Below are positions 20,809 through 27,975 of a stretch of 64,000 bases of DNA, piece by piece; the stretch's first letter is position 1; each line of letters starts with the position of its first letter. A model generated the notes under the pieces. The model saw nothing but the letters and a program-made list of their open reading frames with translations, was not told the origin of the DNA and made no database searches. This DNA comes from Phycisphaerae bacterium (GTDB lineage Bacteria; Planctomycetota; Phycisphaerae; SM23-33): assembly GCA_011050235.1 (NCBI GenBank), contig DRGC01000073.1, positions 62,001 to 126,000 on the forward strand, read 5' to 3'. The position numbers and the translations under genes were made by a program.

Positions 20809-23451
20809 CTACTGACCGACGCTCGAAGACCGTTGGTTTCCCTCTGGCGACCCGGACGCGCTTGCGTCGGCGTCGGATGCCTTGTCGGGATCACTCCTTT
20901 TCTTGGCGTCATCGGCGTCGGCAGCATCCTCGCCGGCAAGGGCTTTGAGGGCCATTTCGAGGATCTGTTCGTGGAGTTCCGGGGCAAGCGCTTTGCCCTC
21001 TTTGGCTGCCTTCATGTAAAGCGTCGGGTCCAGGCCCTGATGTTTGTTGTCTTTCAGCGCGATCTTGACCTTCTCGCGAATCCGGTCCCACATCGCGGTG
21101 TTGTAATGTTGGTGGCAGGCTACACAGAGACCTTCGCGCTCCATCTTGCTTCGTTCCTCGAAGTTCAGCGGCCGGTCTTCAAGGTGCGGCATATTCTGCA
21201 CCTGTTTGCCGGTCCGCGTGATGAGCTGATCGAGTGAGTAGGGGAATTCGAGAATCCTGGGCACCTGCCATCGGGCCGTCTTGGAACCGGGAATGTCGCC
21301 GTAGTATCCGTCCGCCATGTTGGTGAACAGAGGCCTGTCCGCATTGGCAGGTTCGTCCTTGTTGAGGGCGATCTGACTTCGCGAGTTCCCCAAGCCGTAT
21401 CCCATCGTCTTTGGATTTGTGTGGCAGTTTTCGCAGGTCCGTGCGGGGATAGTGTTGCTGTGGGGCTGAATCGGCGCCATTGTCTGTGCATTGTGGCCGG
21501 TGGAGGTCTTTAGGACCTTGTTCAGGGTCAGGACTTCGCCCTTCTCGTTAATGTAGGTCCAGAAGACCTGGCAGCCGGGAGCGACTGGCGTGACTTTGCC
21601 CCTGAAGTTGATCCCCAGGATGGGGTCTTCCCACCGAAGATAGCTTCGGTTCTCGACAGACACCTCACCATACGTTTTCGTGATCGTCTGCTTTCCCGTC
21701 TTCGGGTGGCGGTTCATCGCTGTGGCGATCCAGTCCGTCCCAACCTTGCGGCGGTCGTACACCGTGTGGCAGCCGTAACACTGCGGCGCCCAATTTGAGT
21801 GACACGCGTAACACTCCAGTTTTGTCAGGTGCTGGGACACCTCCGACATGGCGACCCGCCCCTGCTCGGTCTTCCAATGTTCGTTCAGCTTGATCTCTTT
21901 CAGGAGCGGGACATCATGTTTTTTCTCGTCGAAGGCCCCTTTCAGGATCACCTTGTTTCCCACCCGCGTGATGTGTGTGTTGGGATTGCCCCGCGAGGTC
22001 AAAAGATGATCTTTCCGGTTGGCGTGGTATGTCCCTCGCTCGCCTTCGAGGACGACAGGCGTTCCGTACCCGATAGGAAGCTCCCACGGATACTTCTCCG
22101 GCGTGCCGTGGCAGTCGGCGCAGGAGATCTCCACCTGATGAAGCGTGGTGGGGTAGATATTTCCGTCGCCGTGAACGTCAATGGAGGTGTGACAGTCAAT
22201 GCACTGGAGGCCCTTCTGCAAGTGAATATCGGCGTGGATCGGGATGTAGTCCTTCGTGTAGAGATCCGCCTGCGGATTGCCTTCCCGGTCAAAGGGAGGC
22301 GCCTTCTTGTCGCTTACATAGTCGAACTCGATAACTCCGGCGTAGGTTGTCCCGATGCGTTTGCCCCTCGTGTGGCAGTGGTTGCACTGGGTTGCGGGTA
22401 TTTTGAGGGTGATCTCATGCTTCATCATATGGCCGCGCCGGTCCTTGGGGATCGTGGGATCGTTTCCCTCGTACAGGGCGTCATTCGTGTACAGGACATG
22501 ACAGGCGGCGCACCCGCCCGCTCGGATGTCTCCCCGCTTGCGCCGCCCTTCTTCCCATACGTGGCACCGGGCGCACTGCTTGCGGTAATAGTCGGCGAAA
22601 GAGGCTTTGACCGGATCGTTCCATATCTTCAGGCCTTCCTCGAATGAAGGAATCTGCTTGGACTGCTCGATGCGTTGGATGTGTCCGGTCTCGATCGCTT
22701 TGGCGATCCACTTCTTGTACGTCTCGCTTCCTGAGGTGGGGATGGGGCCGTCGGGATCCGCCATATTGAAGTCGGCGTAGACATATTCGCCCTTGGGGAC
22801 GACGCCGTTGGACATCAACGTGTGCGAAGCCTTGCCGAACTCCAGGGCCATCAGCGCCCGCTGCATGCGGTAGACGTGGTTCGACTGTCCGCTTGGATCG
22901 GTCGCCTTGGAGACAACCGATTTCACCGTTCCTCCGGCCTGGATGCCGAGCACCTTGCCCATGATCGTCGTCAGCGCGCCGCTCTCGCTGTGGCATTTCG
23001 CGCAGCCAAAGCCCTCGCTGACGACCCACATGCTTCCCGGGTTCGGATACAGATTCTTGTGGGCCTCATCCTTTGTGGTGGCTTGGGCGTCGCCCTCGTG
23101 GCAAAGAACGCAACCATAGCCCTGATTGGGGTTCCCGAATGCTGTGGCAATGGCGTCGATCGCCTTCTGCATCTTTGGATTGATTTTCATAATCCCCTCG
23201 TGGCATGAGAGGCAGCCTTTCTCTTCGGCTGCGTCACGGCTCACGATCGCATACTTCCTGGAGAGTTCCGGATCCCACCGGTTGATCTCGAAGTCGGCGT
23301 TCGTGGCTATGGGCGTCACATCGATCTCGGGCTCTTCCGGATCACGCTGCGGTGTGACGGGTCCACACAGGGTGACAACAGTAAAGATCATGACCCCGAC
23401 CGCCGCAATCAACGTGATGACGCCCACGATCAGTCGCCGTTTCGCTTGCAT
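20809..23451 (-). CDS. Dodecahaem c-type cytochrome, membrane anchored
   Basis: About 880 residues with one N-terminal hydrophobic anchor (RRLIVGVITLIAAVGVMIFTVV) and a large periplasmic part. Twelve CXXCH haem motifs are visible: CLSCH, CVLCH, CAKCH, CARCH, CAACH, CNHCH, CIDCH, CADCH, CYACH, CYGCH, CENCH and CVACH. Two haem-free stretches of over 100 residues follow the third and tenth motifs and may form non-haem folds. The C-terminal 60 residues are Asp/Ala/Ser-rich and probably disordered. It is the last gene of a four-gene operon with a polyferredoxin and two CuA proteins, so it likely accepts or passes electrons in the periplasm. I do not recognise a characterised family. The ATG at 23451 is preferred; a GTG at 23460 has GGGAG close by. 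Confidence 0.93.
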   Translation of the reverse strand: MQAKRRLIVGVITLIAAVGVMIFTVVTLCGPVTPQRDPEEPEIDVTPIATNADFEINRWDPELSRKYAIVSRDAAEEKGCLSCHEGIMKINPKMQKAIDAIATAFGNPNQGYGCVLCHEGDAQATTKDEAHKNLYPNPGSMWVVSEGFGCAKCHSESGALTTIMGKVLGIQAGGTVKSVVSKATDPSGQSNHVYRMQRALMALEFGKASHTLMSNGVVPKGEYVYADFNMADPDGPIPTSGSETYKKWIAKAIETGHIQRIEQSKQIPSFEEGLKIWNDPVKASFADYYRKQCARCHVWEEGRRKRGDIRAGGCAACHVLYTNDALYEGNDPTIPKDRRGHMMKHEITLKIPATQCNHCHTRGKRIGTTYAGVIEFDYVSDKKAPPFDREGNPQADLYTKDYIPIHADIHLQKGLQCIDCHTSIDVHGDGNIYPTTLHQVEISCADCHGTPEKYPWELPIGYGTPVVLEGERGTYHANRKDHLLTSRGNPNTHITRVGNKVILKGAFDEKKHDVPLLKEIKLNEHWKTEQGRVAMSEVSQHLTKLECYACHSNWAPQCYGCHTVYDRRKVGTDWIATAMNRHPKTGKQTITKTYGEVSVENRSYLRWEDPILGINFRGKVTPVAPGCQVFWTYINEKGEVLTLNKVLKTSTGHNAQTMAPIQPHSNTIPARTCENCHTNPKTMGYGLGNSRSQIALNKDEPANADRPLFTNMADGYYGDIPGSKTARWQVPRILEFPYSLDQLITRTGKQVQNMPHLEDRPLNFEERSKMEREGLCVACHQHYNTAMWDRIREKVKIALKDNKHQGLDPTLYMKAAKEGKALAPELHEQILEMALKALAGEDAADADDAKKRSDPDKASDADASASGSPEGNQRSSSVGQ

Positions 23452-23540
23452 AATGATCACAATCTCCCGTCTATGTCACTGCCTCTCTGGCAGGAGTGTT
23501 CTTGTGCCGTTGACCGGCTAAGAGCCGACCAACGGGCTTC

Positions 23541-24065
23541 TCATTCGGTTTTCCGTGGACCTGACGCGTCCGACCCGCTGGCCGACCCGCCTGGGCGCTG
23601 CGGGTCACGAACGACGATCTTGAAGAACATGCCGTGGTGTGCACAGCCACAGAAGGCTTTGCACTCGACCAAGTAACTGCCCGGCCGGTCGGCCACAAAC
23701 TGGGCTACCGCCGTGTGCCCGCCCTCCATCTCGATCGGGTCCTTGACAGGGAAGCCCGGCGGGAAAACAAAACTGTGCGTGACGTCCGCACTCGTGATGA
23801 CCAACGCGACCTTCTCGCCCTTGTCGACGATTATCTCCTGGACGCGGTCGAACTTGCCGGACCAGTAGTTGTGCCCGCCGACGTGTTCCTCGGTGACCCG
23901 GCCCTGGCCGGCACTGGCGGTGAGCGTGATGATTCTCACGTCATCCCCGAACTTGGCGCGGAAGGAATAATCATCGTACCACCAGATTCCCACGGGAACA
24001 CCGGCCAGGGCGGCCACAACCAGACCACCGGCCAGAATCTCCAGTATCAGTATCCTCGGGATCAT
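23541..24065 (-). CDS. COX2-like cupredoxin with complete CuA motif (copy 1)
   Basis: 174 residues, one N-terminal membrane helix (about 6-28) and a periplasmic cupredoxin domain. The CuA ligands are all visible: H97 in DVTHSF, then C135, C139, H143 and M146 in CKAFCGCAHHGM (C-x3-C-x3-H-x2-M). Only one helix is present, not the two of classical subunit II. CuA is a binuclear one-electron carrier in oxidases and NosZ, but no COX1 or NosZ is encoded nearby. The start overlaps the upstream cupredoxin stop (ATGA). Acts presumably as an electron carrier to or from the 12-haem cytochrome. Confidence 0.87.
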   Translation of the reverse strand: MIPRILILEILAGGLVVAALAGVPVGIWWYDDYSFRAKFGDDVRIITLTASAGQGRVTEEHVGGHNYWSGKFDRVQEIIVDKGEKVALVITSADVTHSFVFPPGFPVKDPIEMEGGHTAVAQFVADRPGSYLVECKAFCGCAHHGMFFKIVVRDPQRPGGSASGSDASGPRKTE

Positions 24066-24667
24066 TTCTCAGGGCCTTTGGCCTCTCGCTGAGGCTCGTT
24101 CGGCAGCGGAGATCGTTCGGCAACGAGCTTTGCGCCCCCGCGTGAACCGGGTGTGCCCATAAAGACAAAGAAAGCCATTGCCGAAACCGCCACGCCTGTC
24201 ACAAGTCCTATCCCGCCCCACAGCTCGTAATTCGGACTGACGATCATCTCGCCCTGCATGAACGGGTGCATGTACCCGCACGTCTGAGAGCACCGGAAGC
24301 GGAACTTGCCCGTTCTTTCGGCCGTGAAGATGATGCGATCCACCTCCTGGAAATCGTCGTGTTTCGACGGGTGGCGAATCAGCAGTACGCTGTCATCGGA
24401 CGAATCGCCCGGTCTGATCTTCGCGTCGATGTCGTAGCCCTCGAGAAAGAATCCGTGGGTCACGTCGCGGGTGACCAGGTTGATCGACACCCGGTCTCCT
24501 TTGTTCAGCCTGATGATGGGCGGGTCGAAGCTATATCGCTGAGCGTAGATCATCAGATCCACGTCGCCGGCGGGGGCCCCGGTAAGGGATCCGGCCAAGA
24601 CGCCCAGGGCGGTAAAGATTCCCAGAAGCGCCAAGCACCCCAGCAAACAGATCACTTTTCGTTTCAT
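24062..24667 (-). CDS. COX2-like cupredoxin with complete CuA motif (copy 2)
   Basis: 201 residues. An N-terminal helix (about 4-28), a periplasmic cupredoxin domain and a second C-terminal helix (about 147-168) give an unusual topology with the CuA domain between the helices. CuA ligands: H71 in DVTHGFF, then C126, C130, H134 and M137 (CSQTCGYMHPFM). It differs strongly in sequence from copy 1, so the pair is not a recent duplication. The two may form a CuA-CuA relay or heterodimer. Gap to the polyferredoxin gene is 12 bases. Confidence 0.87.
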   Translation of the reverse strand: MKRKVICLLGCLALLGIFTALGVLAGSLTGAPAGDVDLMIYAQRYSFDPPIIRLNKGDRVSINLVTRDVTHGFFLEGYDIDAKIRPGDSSDDSVLLIRHPSKHDDFQEVDRIIFTAERTGKFRFRCSQTCGYMHPFMQGEMIVSPNYELWGGIGLVTGVAVSAMAFFVFMGTPGSRGGAKLVAERSPLPNEPQREAKGPEK

Positions 24668-24679
24668 GGCCGCCGACCT

Positions 24680-26167
24680 CTATCCGACAAAGAGCACGAT
24701 GAGTACCGTCGTCACCAGCAAGAGCAGCACGCAGAGGGGCAGGATGCTCCTGCCGGCCTGGCGCACCTCGCCGTGCATTCGCACCGCAATCTCGAAGCCC
24801 TTCTTCAGCGCCCAGTACAGGCCTAGGGCAAGAACCGGAATCTGGAACCAACCCGTATACTCGGGCAGGACAGGCGTCCAATGAACGTCAGCCGTCCCAA
24901 AGATGTTCCAGCCCCATCCCAACGGATCCGAGATGACCGAAACAATATACGACCCGTTTATCATGACCAGCGGGATGCTGAACGCAATCCAGGCGAACAG
25001 GCCCAAGGGCACCAGTGTGTAGCCGTACTGGATAAACATGTCCTTCACCGTCACGGTTTCCGACCCGGCCAGCCATCGCCCCGCCCGGATGGCCGCATAG
25101 TAAATCAGAGGCAGTCCCACCAACGCCACGAACCACAGTGAGCCCGCATACGTGAGGAAGCCGACCCAGTCGCCGACCTCGCTGATGTTGGCCCAATTCT
25201 TGAGGATGCCCCACGGACCCAACAGCACCACAGAGTAGGTCATGGCCAGCGTAAGCATGATGAACGCCTTCCACACTTCGTCATACCCTTTCAGAAGCGT
25301 GTCGCTGGCGAAAGGCCGGGCGTAAAGCGTGATGTTGTCATGAGGGCAACTCTTGACGCACTCCATGCACAAGCCGCAATAGTTGTTGCGATCCATCTTT
25401 TGCATGTGCTGGAACCAGGGGCACCCCCAGCCCTTCTCGTTTCCGGCCAGGCAGGCCTTTTGCTTGCAGTTGCCGCACACCTCCTTGTTCTTGGAGCGCA
25501 GCGCCAGCATCGAGGTCATCGAGTAGAGGCTCAGGAAGCCGCTGACGGGACAGAGGTACATGCAGAAGGTGCGTTGGCGGAAGATGATGTGAACGATCGT
25601 CGCCATCACGAACAGGCCGCCGAGCACGATGACGCTTACGATGGGCCTGGTAACCAGCAAGGCGCTGAACGTGCACAGCGCAAGAAACCCGAAATTCTGC
25701 AGCCAGATGTTGCTGAGGACTTTTGGCCAACGCCTTCGCAGGCCCGCCATGCGGTTGCGGCCCACGCCGGGTTTGCCCGTTGCCACGCCGATCAACCTGC
25801 GGCGCTGGAACCACTCGCCAAAAAATGGGAACGGACAGACCGTGCACCAGACCCGAGACGCAAACGGAACCATGATGGCGATCAGCGCGAACCACCAGAG
25901 GATCCAGACGAAAACGACGATGATGTTCCGGCTGCCCACCGGCGAGCCGAACACACCGGCGAGTAAGAAGAAATAGAACACCGCCAAGTTGGGAAAGATG
26001 ACGGCGAACTGGAACCATCGGCGCTTAACCAGCCACCGTAGGCCGGGCACCCGCTCCAAAAGGTCTATCCGCCAGGACGCCTTGGGCGCAGCCGCCCCCA
26101 CGACGGCTTCCGTTGGGCCGCCACTGTTCATCTCGTCGGCTGCATCGAACACAGTAGATTCCGCCAT
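24680..26167 (-). CDS. NosR/NapH/CcoG-like membrane polyferredoxin
   Basis: 495 residues, about nine membrane helices with cysteine clusters facing one side. C108 and C111 (WCTVCPFPFFGEW), C202 and C206 (FCMYLCPVSG) match the NapH/NosR type. They are followed by C231, C234, C239 (CGNCKQKAC), C249 and a ferredoxin motif C264-C267-C270-C274 (CGLCMECVKSCP). Proteins of this family move electrons from quinol to periplasmic acceptors, or support maturation as CcoG does. It lacks the N-terminal FMN domain of NosR. First gene of the operon, about 155 bases downstream of the predicted sigma-54 start site. Probably the quinol-side entry to the CuA/multihaem chain. Confidence 0.87.
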   Translation of the reverse strand: MAESTVFDAADEMNSGGPTEAVVGAAAPKASWRIDLLERVPGLRWLVKRRWFQFAVIFPNLAVFYFFLLAGVFGSPVGSRNIIVVFVWILWWFALIAIMVPFASRVWCTVCPFPFFGEWFQRRRLIGVATGKPGVGRNRMAGLRRRWPKVLSNIWLQNFGFLALCTFSALLVTRPIVSVIVLGGLFVMATIVHIIFRQRTFCMYLCPVSGFLSLYSMTSMLALRSKNKEVCGNCKQKACLAGNEKGWGCPWFQHMQKMDRNNYCGLCMECVKSCPHDNITLYARPFASDTLLKGYDEVWKAFIMLTLAMTYSVVLLGPWGILKNWANISEVGDWVGFLTYAGSLWFVALVGLPLIYYAAIRAGRWLAGSETVTVKDMFIQYGYTLVPLGLFAWIAFSIPLVMINGSYIVSVISDPLGWGWNIFGTADVHWTPVLPEYTGWFQIPVLALGLYWALKKGFEIAVRMHGEVRQAGRSILPLCVLLLLVTTVLIVLFVG

Positions 26168-26332
26168 CGTTTGACTTCGCTAGCCTGGGCATCCTCGTGA
26201 CCGAACTGCTTGCTCTGCCGGCACGCCTGCTCGGTTCCTACGTCGGCCCGCCGATGACACGACGCTGCTTCCTGCCGAAACAGGTGTTGCGGGTCTCCGT
26301 ACGGGGACCCCTAGTTGTCTTCCCAGAGATGA

Positions 26333-26348
26333 TGCAAGAAGCGCGCCA
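26333..26348 (-). promoter_or_regulatory. Sigma-54 (-24/-12) promoter of the FeS-CuA-cytochrome operon
   Basis: On the minus strand the sequence reads TGGCGCG-CTTC-TTGCA. This fits the -24/-12 consensus TGGCACG-N4-TTGCA at all but one position, with the invariant GG and GC 10 bases apart. Transcription would start near 26322 and run into the polyferredoxin gene at 26167. The gene on the other side encodes a sigma-54 activator. The 26168-26604 gap holds no gene that I can support. Confidence 0.75.
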
Positions 26349-26473
26349 AATGAAAGAGTAACGTTGCCTCCATTGCGACCGACAACTATAGCCATCTGTT
26401 ACTACGAGAGTTATAGGACGGTCGAACTGGCACGGGATCAGCTTTCGGCCAGATGCGATCCCCTTCCTCCCTT

Positions 26474-26594
26474 GGTCAAAATGGCCGAGCCGAAACGCGA
26501 GTGCTCGCAGATTGTTCGTATAACATGCGATTTACAATTCGGTTAGGATGGGCGGTCAAAGTTTGACCAGAGGACTAAGACTGACCATCTGGTC
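26474..26594. promoter_or_regulatory. Palindromes, candidate activator (UAS) sites
   Basis: GGTCAAAGTTTGACC (26554-26568) is a perfect 7+1+7 palindrome. A half-site with a near-match partner, GGTCAAAATGGCC, lies at 26474-26486, and GACCATCTGGTC is at 26583-26594. They lie 125-250 bases upstream of the -24 element, the usual distance for enhancer sites of NtrC-type activators. Binding is inferred only. Confidence 0.45.
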
Positions 26595-26604
26595 TGCGAG
26601 TGGC

Positions 26605-27975
26605 TCAGGGGGCTCCTGGCAGCAGATCCTCTGGCCCCCGGAGTTTGACCTTGAGCGTGTTCCTGGTGATCCCAAGGATGCGCGCGGCCTCCGAGAGATT
26701 GCCCCCAACACTACCGACGACGTGTGCGACATAGCGCAGCTCGATTTCTCGCAAGGGGGGCATGGCCCCAGATCCCCCTCCTGCCTGTTTGCTGACAAAC
26801 GCCGATGCTTGAACATCTCCCGGGAGTTGCGCAGCCGTCACTTCGCCCGTCTCGCATAGAATCGCGGCGCGTTCCATCATGTTGCGAAGTTCACGAACGT
26901 TGCCCGGCCATGCATAGGCGACCAGGATCTCTTCGACCTCCGGCATTAGATGCATTGGCCCTTTTCGCAACGCCATGGCGGAGCGCTTGAGGAAAGATCG
27001 TGCGAGCAGCACGACGTCGCCGCCACGATCACGAAGAGGGGGGACGCTGATCTGAAACGTGTTTAGCCTGTAAAAAAGGTCTTCGCGGAAAGCCCCCGAC
27101 TGGACACGCGACAAAAGGTCGCGGTTAGTGGCGACGACCAAACGGGCATTCGTCCGGATCTCCCGCTGTCCGCCGACGCGTCGAAACGGCTGTCCTTCCA
27201 CCACGCGGAGCAGTTTTGTTTGAAGATCGGCTTTCATCTCCGAGATTTCGTCAAGAAAGAGGGTGCCGCCGTCGGCCATTTCGAACAGCCCGGCCCGGGC
27301 CTCCTTGGCGTCAGTGAAAGCGCCCTTCTCGTGGCCGAACAGGTCACTTTCCAGCAACTGCTCGGATAAAACGCTGCAGTTCACCTTGATCATTGGCGCC
27401 CCAAAGCGTGAAGAGAGGCGATGCAGCGCGTCCGCCACGAGCTCCTTGCCCGTTCCCGTTTCGCCCGCCACGAGAACGGGTGCATCGGTATCGGCCACCT
27501 TCTGAATCAAGTGGCGAACTCTCTCGATAGCGGCGCTCTCGCCGAGCATCTTTGTGATCTCACCTCTTGCCTGCCGTTCGCGTTCCAAAAGCCAGACGTT
27601 GCGGCGCAAGGTACGCGTCTCGATAGCCCGCTCGACGGTAAATTGCAGCTGCTGGAGATCAAAAGGCTTCGTGACAAAATCGCTGGCCCCCCCCTTCATC
27701 GCTCGAACGGCTGTCTTTATGTCCGGAAAAGCCGTCAAGACGACCACAACCGTCTCCTTGTCCAGGCCCTGCGCCGTCGTCAAGACATCGATCCCCGAGC
27801 CGTCGGGAAGTCGAAGGTCGAGCAGAACAAGGTCTATATTGCGATGTTTCAGGAGGCGCGTCGCCGCCGACACGGTCGACGCGCTGACCACCTCGTACCC
27901 CTTCAACGTAAAGGAGCGTTCCAGAGAGCCCCGCAGGCTCTCGTCGTCTTCAACGATGAGCATCCTGGATTTCAT
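26605..27975 (-). CDS. NtrC-family sigma-54-dependent response regulator
   Basis: 456 residues from ATG 27975, which overlaps the kinase stop (ATGA). A receiver domain covers about 1-120 with acidic pocket VEDDE and phospho-acceptor Asp in LVLLDLRLPDGSG. The AAA+ activator domain has Walker A GETGTGKELVADAL, the sigma-54 loop GAFTDA (a common variant of GAFTGA), Walker B GGTLFLDEISEM and the sensor region. A FIS-type helix-turn-helix is at the C terminus (LSEAARILGITRNTLKVKL). It should activate the adjacent sigma-54 promoter in response to the cognate kinase. Confidence 0.94.
   Translation of the reverse strand: MKSRMLIVEDDESLRGSLERSFTLKGYEVVSASTVSAATRLLKHRNIDLVLLDLRLPDGSGIDVLTTAQGLDKETVVVVLTAFPDIKTAVRAMKGGASDFVTKPFDLQQLQFTVERAIETRTLRRNVWLLERERQARGEITKMLGESAAIERVRHLIQKVADTDAPVLVAGETGTGKELVADALHRLSSRFGAPMIKVNCSVLSEQLLESDLFGHEKGAFTDAKEARAGLFEMADGGTLFLDEISEMKADLQTKLLRVVEGQPFRRVGGQREIRTNARLVVATNRDLLSRVQSGAFREDLFYRLNTFQISVPPLRDRGGDVVLLARSFLKRSAMALRKGPMHLMPEVEEILVAYAWPGNVRELRNMMERAAILCETGEVTAAQLPGDVQASAFVSKQAGGGSGAMPPLREIELRYVAHVVGSVGGNLSEAARILGITRNTLKVKLRGPEDLLPGAP

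Noticed and set aside
20572-21237. Plus-strand open frame of 221 codons
   Set aside because: Its second half is antisense to the cytochrome gene and the first half has no family features.
20809-26167. Nitrous oxide reductase (nos) cluster
   Set aside because: NosR-like and CuA proteins are present but NosZ, NosD, NosF and NosY are absent from the window.
26428-26443. Plus-strand TGGCACG...GC match to the sigma-54 consensus
   Set aside because: GG and GC spacing is right, but the -12 half reads CAGCT and no plus-strand gene lies downstream; it would only give antisense RNA to the regulator.
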